Assembly: GCF_004011825.1 (NCBI RefSeq)
Contig: NZ_RKLO01000004.1
Span: forward strand, 351,801 to 415,800
Direction of reading: 5' to 3'
From: Rhodococcus xishaensis
GTDB lineage: Bacteria; Actinomycetota; Actinomycetes; Mycobacteriales; Mycobacteriaceae
DNA: 64,000 nucleotides
The notes below the pieces were generated by a model. That model made no database searches, was not told the DNA's origin, and worked only from the letters and a program-made list of their open reading frames with translations. A program made the translations under genes and the position numbers. This document shows positions 45,217 through 53,293 of the stretch, in pieces (the stretch's first letter is position 1; every line of letters begins with the position of its first letter).

Positions 45217-46397
45217 CGCCCGTCCTCGGGAAGTTCGGCGCCGATGACCGACGGGATGACAGTGCGCCCGTCGGAGAAGTGCTCGAAGCTCCGCAGGTAG
45301 CCGGGCGCCGAGCGGTCGTCCTCGGCGAGGTCGACGGCACCTCGATGCGCGCCGGCCGGTGCTCCAGCCACCGGGGTGGTGTTGCGGGCGGTGCCAGACG
45401 CGTCGGCACGCAACGCATCCGCACCGCCGGTGCTGCCACCGGGCCGGGCGGCACCGTCGAGTCGCCCGGCCTGAGACCAGCCGTCGGGTAGCGCGACGCG
45501 GGCTCGGTCGGGGGCGCCCGCCGCCCGCGGGACGGCGGAGCCGCCATCCCCGCCGGCGGTGGCTGAGGCGCCCCTGACGGTGCCCGAGGACGGGGCAGAG
45601 GTGTTCCCCATGAGTGTCGGTGTCCCGGCTCTATTCGCCCCGAGACCGGCGCCGCCGATGTCGGAGGCCGCTGACGTGGCGGTGGAGACGAGGCCGGTGG
45701 CTGCCCCGACCTGCGTCGTCGCGTTCGCCACGGCGGGATTCTGCGCGAACGAGGTGGCCGCGGCCGCGACCGTGTCGACCGGGCCGCCGCGAAAGTCGTT
45801 CTCGAGCGTGCGCTGGCCCACCTCACCAGCGTCGCCGGCCTCGAGTCCCACCGTCGAACCGTTGGTGAGCGGTGGTGGGGGCGCGAATGACTCGGGTGTT
45901 GCAACCATGCTCGATGCCGCCTCGTACGCCTCCATCACCAGCCCGGCCCGGATGTCCATCGCCCGGTCTGCGGCTTCGGCGGCGGCTGCGGACCCGTTGA
46001 GTGCGCCACCGGTGGTATAGGCGGCGGTCTTGGCGGTCTTGACCGCGGTGATCTCGGGCAGGCTCGGCATCGCCATGGCAGCGGTCGTGTACGCGGCGGC
46101 TTCGGCGGAAGCCTTGGCGGCCGTCTGGGCGGCAAGCGTCGCGGACTGCTGGGCCCACGCATTGAACGGGGCGAGCCTGGCCAGAGCGGCGTCGGCGGCC
46201 ACGCCAGTCCATCCGGTACGCAGTTCCTGCATTACGCGGGTCAGGGTCGCACCCGCGTCGACGAAGCTCTCGGCGATCGAGGTCCAGGCGGGACTCGCCC
46301 CGCTGAGCGGCACCGGCCCGGCGCCCGCGCTCAGCGCGGTCGAGTTGACCGTTGCACCGCGAGGTATCCAGACGACGCCGGTGACACCGATGGCCAT
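45213..46397 (-). CDS. PPE family-like protein, type VII secretion substrate
   Basis: 394 aa, ATG 46397 after AGGAG. Helical N-terminal ~170 residues in the PPE mould: TSIAESFVDAGATLTRVMQEL, then GWTGVAADAALARLAPFNAW, the WxG turn between two long helices, then an Ala-rich helix AAQTAAKASAEAAAYTTAA and the EspG-facing tip AMAMPSLPEITA. The Pro-Pro-Glu start is not present. The C-terminal half (residues ~180-394) is Gly/Ala/Ser rich and low complexity. Paired with the PE gene upstream (46-bp gap) and coupled to espG. Confidence 0.8.
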   Translation of the reverse strand: MAIGVTGVVWIPRGATVNSTALSAGAGPVPLSGASPAWTSIAESFVDAGATLTRVMQELRTGWTGVAADAALARLAPFNAWAQQSATLAAQTAAKASAEAAAYTTAAMAMPSLPEITAVKTAKTAAYTTGGALNGSAAAAEAADRAMDIRAGLVMEAYEAASSMVATPESFAPPPPLTNGSTVGLEAGDAGEVGQRTLENDFRGGPVDTVAAAATSFAQNPAVANATTQVGAATGLVSTATSAASDIGGAGLGANRAGTPTLMGNTSAPSSGTVRGASATAGGDGGSAVPRAAGAPDRARVALPDGWSQAGRLDGAARPGGSTGGADALRADASGTARNTTPVAGAPAGAHRGAVDLAEDDRSAPGYLRSFEHFSDGRTVIPSVIGAELPEDGR

Positions 46398-46443
46398 TAT
46401 GCGTTTCTCCTCTGGTCGGCTGAGTGGTACGGGCGGGTCGAGG

Positions 46444-46752
46444 TCACATGCCCGCCGCGAGCGTGGCGCCGAGGGCGTGGTCCTCGTTCGAATATGCGGC
46501 GGCCTGGGCGCGGAGCATCGCCGCGGCGGCGGTCAGTTCCTCGATGCCGCGCGTCGCAGCTGGTCCGAAACTGCTAGCAAGCCGGTTGAAGTAGCTTGCT
46601 GCCAGAACCGACACCTCCTCGGACCCCGACGGTGCGACGTTCAGGGCCGGGCTGGCGGCGGCCATCGTCGTCTGGAGGCGAATCGCCAGTGCGTCGAGTT
46701 CCGCGGCGGCCGCGAGAAGGACGTCAGGGTCGACGAACACGTGATCCGACAT
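46444..46752 (-). CDS. PE family-like protein
   Basis: 102 aa, ATG 46752. PE-domain helix hairpin: VFVDPDVLLAAAAELDALAIRL, a loop, then AASYFNRLASSFGPAATRGIEEL. It has a C-terminal ESX export signal YxxxD (YSNED, at ~88-92). PD replaces the classic PE. It forms a heterodimer with PPE for secretion by ESX. First gene of the PE-PPE-EspG operon; the 140-bp upstream gap probably holds the promoter. Confidence 0.82.
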   Translation of the reverse strand: MSDHVFVDPDVLLAAAAELDALAIRLQTTMAAASPALNVAPSGSEEVSVLAASYFNRLASSFGPAATRGIEELTAAAAMLRAQAAAYSNEDHALGATLAAGM

Positions 46753-46892
46753 GGCGGAGGCTCCTCGTGTAGGGGTCGGGAGGCGAGGACACGAACCTGG
46801 GAACCAGCTTCGCGGAACGGTTCCTCGATTGCTTGGACGCAGCGGGAGGCCGGTCGGTTCCACACAAACCGGGCATAGTCTCGCCGGGGTGG

Positions 46893-47243
46893 TCAACCCC
46901 AGCCGAGCTCGTGCAGACGGTCCTCTTCTATACCGAAGTAGTGGGCCACCTCGTGGATCACCGTGACCATCACCTCGTGCACAACCTCTTCTTCGGTGTG
47001 GCACACGTCGAGGATGGCGTCGCGATAGATCGTGATGGTGTCGGGCAGCGACCCGCCGTAGTGGCTGTCCCGCTCGGTCAAGGCGATGCCTTGGTACAGC
47101 CCCAGCAGTGTGGGTTCCTCGTCGTTGCGTGGTTCGACGAGCACCACGACGTTGTCGATCGCTTCCGCGAGCTGTGACGGTATGAGGTCGAGCGCCTCCG
47201 AGACCAGTTCCTCGAATCGGGCGTCCGTCATGGTCACCGTCAC
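46893..47243 (-). CDS. Zincin-like metallopeptidase
   Basis: 116 aa from GTG 47243 (ATG 47231 also possible), with AGGAG. HEXXH-type zinc motif VIHEVAHYFGIEED in the C-terminal third. Short, soluble minigluzincin-like domain; family members are conserved next to serS in actinobacteria (Rv3836). The substrate is unknown. Starts 1 bp after the stop of the upstream membrane protein, so they are coupled. Confidence 0.87.
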   Translation of the reverse strand: MTVTMTDARFEELVSEALDLIPSQLAEAIDNVVVLVEPRNDEEPTLLGLYQGIALTERDSHYGGSLPDTITIYRDAILDVCHTEEEVVHEVMVTVIHEVAHYFGIEEDRLHELGWG

Positions 47244-47244
47244 G

Positions 47245-48339
47245 TCACGCTCCTGGGATCGACAACAATGGTTCGGCACCGGGCAGCGGAGTCGGCAGCG
47301 CCCGCGACCCGATCGGCGGTGGCGGTACCGGCGCCTGACCGTCGATCAGGATGTCGCCCTTCGCGCTGCCCACGATCGTCGCGAACCCGTTGCCGTCTAT
47401 CTCCTTGCCGATCGAACAATTGATCTTACGGCTCCCGACGAGCCAGCTGTCGAGGTCCAGGTTGTCCCAGAACAACGTGAGAGTCTTGTCGCGCAGGGCT
47501 TCGGGGGATCCGAGATAGTCCGTGCTGGCGTCGGTACAGGCCTTTTCGAGGAGCTCGTCCTGGTCCTCGACCGATGGCATACCGCCCGGGAATTGGCTGG
47601 CCATATCGACCACACCCACTACCTCGAACGCATGAGGTTGCGTGCAGTCGACCGGATCGGACGGCACGCCCTGGCTGAGGCCGATGCAAGTGTCCACGTC
47701 CCATACCTTCGACTGATCCTGCTCCGCAACCTCACCCTTGATGGGTAGCGACGTGCCAGTGACACCGGAGAACTGCAGCCCGCAGCGGATGGTCCGCTCG
47801 CCGGCAGCCCAGCCGGCCTCGCCCGGATTGATAAGGCCGACGCTGAACTTGCCCTTGGGGTCGAAGCGGCCGTTCAGATAGTTGTTGACCGCCGGTGCGC
47901 AGTAGTCGTCGCGCAACTCGGAGAAGCGCAGCACGCCCGGGAACCGGGAGCCGGGCCCGAACTCGACGCCGGGGTACGCGCTCAGGTCTATGTCGCGGGC
48001 CACCTCGAACTGGTGCGTCTGTACGCAGTCGACCTTCTCGAGATCGCTGGCGTCGGGTTCACTCCACGCGAGGCAGTCACCGGCGCCGGCCGATCCGAAT
48101 GCCTCGCCTGCGACCGCGGCGGTGGCCTGTGGACCGACCTTCGCGGAGGGTGTGGCCAGGTTCTGGCCGCGGTCGAAGCCGCCCGACAGGAAGATCGTGG
48201 CACCCGCGGCCAGCAGAGCACCGATCGCAACCAGCGCGAGGGCACGTCTGGCGACCGGCGCAGGCAGGTGTCGGCGCCGCTTCGGCTGCTCGGCCGACTG
48301 AGATGTCGGCTCGGTCTCATCCTGGGACATCTCGTCCAT
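47245..48339 (-). CDS. Septum formation family membrane protein
   Basis: 364 aa, ATG 48339. A short cytosolic N-terminus, one membrane helix (RRALALVAIGALLAAGATIFL), and an external part with two similar septum-formation domains, each with a conserved Cys pair (AGDCLAWSEP...VDCVQTHQFEVARD and VDTCIGLSQGV...VDCTQPHAFEVVG). The His and Cys in C-x-Q-x-H-x-F are family hallmarks. It ends in a Pro-rich tail. Corresponds in order to Rv3835. Linked to septum function by family name only. Confidence 0.85.
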   Translation of the reverse strand: MDEMSQDETEPTSQSAEQPKRRRHLPAPVARRALALVAIGALLAAGATIFLSGGFDRGQNLATPSAKVGPQATAAVAGEAFGSAGAGDCLAWSEPDASDLEKVDCVQTHQFEVARDIDLSAYPGVEFGPGSRFPGVLRFSELRDDYCAPAVNNYLNGRFDPKGKFSVGLINPGEAGWAAGERTIRCGLQFSGVTGTSLPIKGEVAEQDQSKVWDVDTCIGLSQGVPSDPVDCTQPHAFEVVGVVDMASQFPGGMPSVEDQDELLEKACTDASTDYLGSPEALRDKTLTLFWDNLDLDSWLVGSRKINCSIGKEIDGNGFATIVGSAKGDILIDGQAPVPPPPIGSRALPTPLPGAEPLLSIPGA

Positions 48340-48389
48340 GATGCCTGCAACCGACTCGGATGCCGAGGCCTGCGCCCAGGTTCTCCCGC

Positions 48390-48608
48390 GTGAGTGAGAA
48401 ACATCGCCCCTCTACGGATGCCGACGTGCAGGAATTGGCCGGTCGATTGTTCGATGTGGCCGACGCCACAAGTGGCGACGTTGAGGGTGTGGACGCCCTG
48501 GTCGGTGCCGGCGCCGACGCGCTGGCGGGTCATCCGCCGGCGCTCGATGCTGCCCGTATGTTCGAACGCGAGGACTATCCGCGGGTACTGGGGAAGCACC
48601 CGGAGTGA
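48390..48608 (+). pseudogene. Ankyrin-repeat protein remnant, internally deleted
   Basis: 72 aa from GTG 48390. The start (DADVQELAGRLFDVAD) resembles the N-terminal cap of small actinobacterial ankyrin proteins, and the rest (VDALVGAGADALAGHPPALDAARMF) resembles their last repeat and C-terminal cap. The middle repeats are missing, as if an in-frame deletion fused the two ends. It could still be a short functional protein, but the family normally has about 130 residues. It lies 30 bp before serS. Confidence 0.5.
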
Positions 48609-48638
48609 GCGGAGCTCAACCAAGTAGGGTCTAGGGTC

Positions 48639-49895
48639 GTGATTGACCTCAAGTTCCTTCGCGAGAACCCAGACGTTGTCCGCGCCTCGCAACGTACACG
48701 CGGCGAAGACCCTGGTCTGGTCGATGCGCTGCTCGAGGCAGACGCATCGCGTCGCGCGGCCGTCCTGGCGGGTGACACTCTGCGCGCCGAGCAGAAGGCG
48801 TTCGGGAAAAAGGTGGGGCAGGCGTCCCCGGACGAACGGCCCGCGCTGCTCGAAGGGTCGAAGGAACTGGCCCAGAGGGTCAAGGAAGCCGAGGCCGCCG
48901 AGGCCGGCGCGCAGGCCGCACTCGAGGAGGCTCACCGGGCGATCTCGAACGTCGTGCAGGACGGCGCCCCGGCGGGCGGCGAGGACGACTTCGTCACTCT
49001 CGAGACCGTTGGTGAGATCCCGGCCTTCGACTTCGAGCCCAAGGACCACCTCGAGCTCGGTGAGTCACTTGGGTTGATCGACATGGAGCGCGGCGCGAAG
49101 GTGTCGGGGTCGCGGTTCTATTTCCTCACCGGCTTCGGCGCGATGCTCCAACTGGGCATGCTGCAGTTGGCGGCACAGAAGGCGATGGCCAACGGATTCA
49201 CGATGATGATCCCGCCGGTGCTGGTGCGCCCCGAGGTCATGCAGGGCACCGGTTTCCTCGGTCAACACTCGGACGAGATCTACCACCTGGCCGACGACGA
49301 CCTCTACCTCGTCGGCACCTCGGAGGTGCCTCTGGCCGGCTACCACGCGGGCGAGATCCTGGATCTCTCCGACGGCGCCAAGCGGTACGCGGGCTGGTCG
49401 TCGTGCTTCCGCCGCGAGGCCGGCAGCTACGGCAAGGACACCCGCGGCATCATCCGAGTCCACCAGTTCGACAAGGTGGAGATGTTTACGTTCTGCAAGC
49501 CCGAAGAGGCAGACCAGGAACACCGCCGACTCCTCTCCTGGGAGCGGGACATGCTCGCCGCGATCGAGGTCCCGTACCGGGTGATCGACGTCGCGGGGGG
49601 CGACCTGGGCACGTCGGCGGCCCGCAAGTTCGACTGCGAGGCTTGGATTCCCACGCAGAAGGCGTACCGCGAGCTGACATCGACGTCGAACTGCACCACT
49701 TTCCAGGCGCGGCGGCTGAGCATCCGCTACCGCGACGAGAACGGCAAGACGCAGATCGCGGCGACTCTCAACGGCACGCTCGCCACGACGCGGTGGCTCG
49801 TCGCGATCCTCGAAAACCACCAGCAGGAAGACGGTTCGGTCAAGGTCCCCACCGCCTTGGTGCCGTTCGTCGGGCGTGAGGTGCTCACGCCGTAG
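48639..49895 (+). CDS. serS: Serine-tRNA ligase
   Basis: 418 aa, GTG 48639 ([17 protein letters not shown]). The N-terminal ~100 residues form the long coiled-coil arm that holds tRNA-Ser. Class II motif 2 is [21 protein letters not shown], and motif 3 is [33 protein letters not shown] is the family signature. Attaches serine to tRNA-Ser (and tRNA-Sec). Neighbours match the M. tuberculosis locus. Confidence 0.97.
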   Translation: MIDLKFLRENPDVVRASQRTRGEDPGLVDALLEADASRRAAVLAGDTLRAEQKAFGKKVGQASPDERPALLEGSKELAQRVKEAEAAEAGAQAALEEAHRAISNVVQDGAPAGGEDDFVTLETVGEIPAFDFEPKDHLELGESLGLIDMERGAKVSGSRFYFLTGFGAMLQLGMLQLAAQKAMANGFTMMIPPVLVRPEVMQGTGFLGQHSDEIYHLADDDLYLVGTSEVPLAGYHAGEILDLSDGAKRYAGWSSCFRREAGSYGKDTRGIIRVHQFDKVEMFTFCKPEEADQEHRRLLSWERDMLAAIEVPYRVIDVAGGDLGTSAARKFDCEAWIPTQKAYRELTSTSNCTTFQARRLSIRYRDENGKTQIAATLNGTLATTRWLVAILENHQQEDGSVKVPTALVPFVGREVLTP

Positions 49896-49897
49896 GT

Positions 49898-49920
49898 CAC
49901 CCCTCGGCGCTCGGGGGGTG
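49898..49920. terminator. Short stem-loop between converging serS and thioesterase
   Basis: CACCCC (49898-49903) pairs with GGGGTG (49915-49920) across 11 bases in a 27-bp gap between two converging genes. Confidence 0.45.
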
Positions 49921-49922
49921 GC

Positions 49923-50411
49923 TCAGCGCAGGATCAGACACGTGGTCGATGCGGTCGCCAGTAGGCGGTTCTCGTCGTCGCGGACCTCGGCACGCGCGGT
50001 CGCGGTGGTGCGGCCAGTGTGCTCGGAGAACCCGTGTACGCGAATCGATCCCGCCCCCTCTCTGATGCCGCGGATGTAGCGGACGGTCATATCGAGCGTG
50101 GTGTAGCCGACGCCGGCAGGCAGGGTGCTCGAGACGGCGAAGCCCATCGCGGTGTCGATCATGGTGGCGATGACTCCCCCGTGCACGCTGCCGACGGCGT
50201 TGTAGTGCCATTCGGCCGGTTCTGCCGTGATCTCGACGAAGCCCTCGTGGGCGTCGGTGACATGGAAGCCCAGGGTGCTTGCGGTGGGGTGGTGCGGGAC
50301 GGTGCCGTCGACGAGTCCGCGGACGAACTCGAGGCCGCTGAGGTTCCGGTTGGCCTCGGCGATCGGGCCCGGGTCGTTCCAGGTGTAGGTGCGCTGGCGT
50401 TCGGTGGACAC
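49923..50411 (-). CDS. PaaI-type hotdog thioesterase
   Basis: 162 aa from GTG 50411; the longer frame to 50561 runs through the upstream repeats. Hotdog-fold acyl-CoA thioesterase: SVHGGVIATMIDTAMGFAVSS with the central helix, then YTTLDMTVRYIRGI. It hydrolyses an acyl- or aryl-CoA; the exact substrate is unknown. Three operator-like repeats sit 44-115 bp upstream. Confidence 0.85.
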   Translation of the reverse strand: MSTERQRTYTWNDPGPIAEANRNLSGLEFVRGLVDGTVPHHPTASTLGFHVTDAHEGFVEITAEPAEWHYNAVGSVHGGVIATMIDTAMGFAVSSTLPAGVGYTTLDMTVRYIRGIREGAGSIRVHGFSEHTGRTTATARAEVRDDENRLLATASTTCLILR

Positions 50412-50454
50412 GTACCGGACGGTACCCGGATGTAGGAGTCGGCGCGGTCGGCGA

Positions 50455-50526
50455 ATCACTACTGCCCAGTAGGAAGAAATCGCTACTGCTCGGTAAGAAG
50501 GAATTGCTACTCGCCGGTATTCAATT
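50455..50526. repeat. Three 24-bp tandem repeats with CTACT...AGTAG cores
   Basis: Units at 50455-50478, 50479-50502 and 50503-50526. Their cores are CTACTGCCCAGTAG, CTACTGCTCGGTAA and CTACTCGCCGGTAT; the first is an IR with arms CTACTG/CAGTAG. They lie upstream of the thioesterase gene. The period (24 bp, a little over two helical turns) would place three dimers on similar faces. Confidence 0.65.
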
Positions 50527-50858
50527 TCTGAAGCCCGGGCAATTGCGTCTTCGTCAGCCAAACGGACGTTCGCTGTGAGGCCGAAACTGGCAACCAGCCT
50601 GGGTACGGGCGGGTCCTTACATCCTTAGTTCAGCTAATGGCCATGGAGACCTGCCGCGACTGCGGCGGGACGCCCGGGGGAACTGATCGAGGCCGATACT
50701 CGTCGGTAACCTTACCTGCCCCCTAGCAAATCTATAGCAACATCTAGACCGTTTGATTGGAAAAGCGATACATCGACGTAACAGTGTCGTTATGGTGATC
50801 CCGCTCCGCCCGAATTTTTCTCTCCATCCATCGGCAAACTCTTGAAGAGGAGTTGTGC
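50527..50858. other. Intergenic leader of the first Ig-like gene
   Basis: About 330 bp without a gene. It contains GGTAA-CC-TTACC (50705-50716), a TTAG-5 bp-CTAA IR in TTAGTTCAGCTAA (50629-50641), and TAAC-6 bp-GTTA (50781-50794), all possible regulator sites. The A/T-richer stretch 50720-50835 is the likely promoter zone. GAGGAG lies 7 bp before ATG 50859. It does not share the leader block of the later Ig-like genes. Confidence 0.45.
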
Positions 50859-53183
50859 ATGACAAGGCCTTTACTCAGGCACTGCGCCGCCCCCATCACA
50901 GGCGCAGCGCTTGTGGCCGGGACCCTCCTGATAGCCGCTCCGGCGGCGTCCGCGGCAGACGACCCGGTCACGACGGTGACGAGCTACAAAGCGGCGTGCC
51001 AGGCGAACAGCATCATCGACGTGACGAAGATCCAGGACACCTCGGTGAGCGTCACCGCCCCGACCCAGGTCGAACCTGGCGAGACCTTCACCTACCGCAT
51101 TCAGCCGGGTCCGTCCTCGTACCCGAACCGCGATTCCGGCGCGACTACGACGAACGTCTCCCGGCTCAAGTTCGACTTCATGATCCCGGAGAACTCGACC
51201 TTCGTCGAAGCCGCCGTGGTCGGCTCGGGCACCAACCTCGACAACGTGCCTCCGAACGTCATCCGCGTCGACGAGACCGGAAACCCGGCCGCCACCGGCC
51301 AGATCTTGCGTCTGTCCGGCAACAACGAAGTGATCGGGAACGGGCCCTCGGGCAGCGTCAGCACCAACTCGGAGGGCGGCATCCGCGCGCCGAAACTGCA
51401 GCTGAACCTAGATGGTTCGCCCAACGCCGACGGTGACAGCTGGTTCCAGCTGCCCGCGGTCGACGTCACGGTCGTCGCCGGGGACGCCGGAACACCGATC
51501 GAGCCCAAGCTCCGCACGGGTGGCATCGCGGCCAACTTCAATGCCTTGGAGAACTTCAACACCTTCCTGCCGAGGGCATCGCTGTTCGGAACGCAATGGG
51601 CCAACACCCGCTGCGTTCCGCGCGACTCGGGTTCCGCACCGCTCAACGCCGGCGCGGGTCCGCTGGCGACGATCAATGTCGTTGCCTCGCAGGTATCGAC
51701 AACCACGACGCTGTCCGCTCCGGATACTGCGGAGACCGGTACTCCGGTGACGCTCACGGCCACCGTCGCACCTGATGACGCGACAGGTTCGATTCAGTTC
51801 CAGGACGGCGGCGTCGACATCGGCTCCCCGGTGACGGTCGAGGGTGGTACGGCGAGCCTGGACTACACCTTCACGACCACCGGTTCGCACTCCGTCGCGG
51901 CGGTGTTCACCGGGACCGGTAACTTCGCCGATTCCACCTCGTCGGCCCAGGTCGTCTCCGTGAACGACCCGGTGGATGTCGAGACGACGTTGGCACTGAC
52001 GGTTCCGCAGGATGCGGAGACCGGCACCCTCGTCGACCTGACCGCCAACGTGACTCCGTCGAACGCGGAGGGCACCGTGCAGTTCAAGGACGAGGGCGCC
52101 GACATCGGCGGGCCTGTAACAGTCGCTGCCGGCACGGCCACGCTGTCACATGCGTTCACAACCGCGGGCGCCCACACGATCACTGCCGAGTTCACCGGTG
52201 CGCCCGGCTTCGCTGGTTCCACCGCGGGGGCGGAGACCGTGACGGTGACCGATCCGGTGGATCCCGTTGTGGAAACCACGACGACGGTGTCGGCTCCGGC
52301 CAACGCCGAGACCGGTGAGGAGGTCACGCTCACGGCGAGCGTCGCACCAGACCACGCGACGGGAACGGTTCAGTTCACTGATGGCGGCGAAGACATCGGG
52401 TCGCCGGTGACGGTGTCGAACGGTGTTGCGACGCTACAGCACACCTTCTCGGCTGCCGGTGCGCACAACATCGCTGCCGTCTTCACCGGTGGTACCGGGT
52501 TCGGGGACTCAACAGCGAGTGCGCAGACCGTGACGGTCTCGGATCCGACTCCGGTCGACGCCGACACCACGACGATCCTGAGCGTCCCCGGCAACGCCAA
52601 GACCGGTGAGCCCGAGCGGCTCTATGCGACTGTGTACGACGTCGCAACCGCGGAAGTCGTCCCGAGCGTCGGCGCCGTGGAGTTCTTCGATGGCGGCGTC
52701 TCGATCGGAACGGCGCCGGTGGACGACGGCCTGGCCACGCTGACGCACACGTTCACGACCGAGGGTGCCCACACGATCACCGCAACCTTCACCGGCGCTA
52801 CCGGATTCGCCGGTTCCACAGCTGCAGCGAAGGGCGTCGAGGTCGCGGTGCCGACTCCGATCGACATCGACACGGCCACCGTGATCACGGTGCCCGCCAA
52901 CGCGACGGTCGATAGTCCCGTGGAGCTCACGGCGCAGGTAACCGGTGCCGGAGACGTGCCGGTGAGCGGCACCGTCCAGTTCTTCGACGGGGAGAACCCG
53001 ATCGGTGACGCCGTCGCGGTTGTCGACGGCACGGCGGTGCTGAGCCACAGCTTCACCACGTCGGACGCGCACGTGATCCACGCGGTGTTCAGCGGCGGCC
53101 AGGGCGTCAAGGACTCGACGTCGGATTCGCGCACGATCCAGGTCTCGAGTGGCGGCCTCGGCAGCCTGAGCTTCGGCTCCTGA
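50859..53183 (+). CDS. Secreted Ig-like repeat protein 1
   Basis: 774 aa from ATG 50859 with GAGGAG. Signal peptide (ITGAALVAGTLLIAAPAASA, cut before ADDP). The N-terminal domain (residues ~36-275) has a possible disulfide pair, Cys47 and Cys252. Five bacterial Ig-like (Big_3_5 type) domains of ~95-100 residues follow from about residue 281, each with the pattern TGxPVxLTAxV, GTVQFxDGG, xxIGxPV, LxHTFTTxGxH, ITAxFTG. It ends GGLGSLSFGS. No LPXTG or C-terminal helix. Probably a surface or envelope protein of an adhesin/structural kind; partner unknown. Confidence 0.85.
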   Translation: MTRPLLRHCAAPITGAALVAGTLLIAAPAASAADDPVTTVTSYKAACQANSIIDVTKIQDTSVSVTAPTQVEPGETFTYRIQPGPSSYPNRDSGATTTNVSRLKFDFMIPENSTFVEAAVVGSGTNLDNVPPNVIRVDETGNPAATGQILRLSGNNEVIGNGPSGSVSTNSEGGIRAPKLQLNLDGSPNADGDSWFQLPAVDVTVVAGDAGTPIEPKLRTGGIAANFNALENFNTFLPRASLFGTQWANTRCVPRDSGSAPLNAGAGPLATINVVASQVSTTTTLSAPDTAETGTPVTLTATVAPDDATGSIQFQDGGVDIGSPVTVEGGTASLDYTFTTTGSHSVAAVFTGTGNFADSTSSAQVVSVNDPVDVETTLALTVPQDAETGTLVDLTANVTPSNAEGTVQFKDEGADIGGPVTVAAGTATLSHAFTTAGAHTITAEFTGAPGFAGSTAGAETVTVTDPVDPVVETTTTVSAPANAETGEEVTLTASVAPDHATGTVQFTDGGEDIGSPVTVSNGVATLQHTFSAAGAHNIAAVFTGGTGFGDSTASAQTVTVSDPTPVDADTTTILSVPGNAKTGEPERLYATVYDVATAEVVPSVGAVEFFDGGVSIGTAPVDDGLATLTHTFTTEGAHTITATFTGATGFAGSTAAAKGVEVAVPTPIDIDTATVITVPANATVDSPVELTAQVTGAGDVPVSGTVQFFDGENPIGDAVAVVDGTAVLSHSFTTSDAHVIHAVFSGGQGVKDSTSDSRTIQVSSGGLGSLSFGS

Positions 53184-53293
53184 GCAGGACTCGAGCAGTA
53201 GGTCGGATGACCACCCGTGGTCGGGGCGGGTGGCCCACCAGCAAGGACGGCTTAGGTCGTCATCGAGACCCTCACGAGGGGAAAGGATTTCGA

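Noticed and set aside
50455..50526. CRISPR-like array
   Set aside because: Three degenerate, directly abutting 24-bp units with no spacers and no cas genes; better seen as tandem operators.
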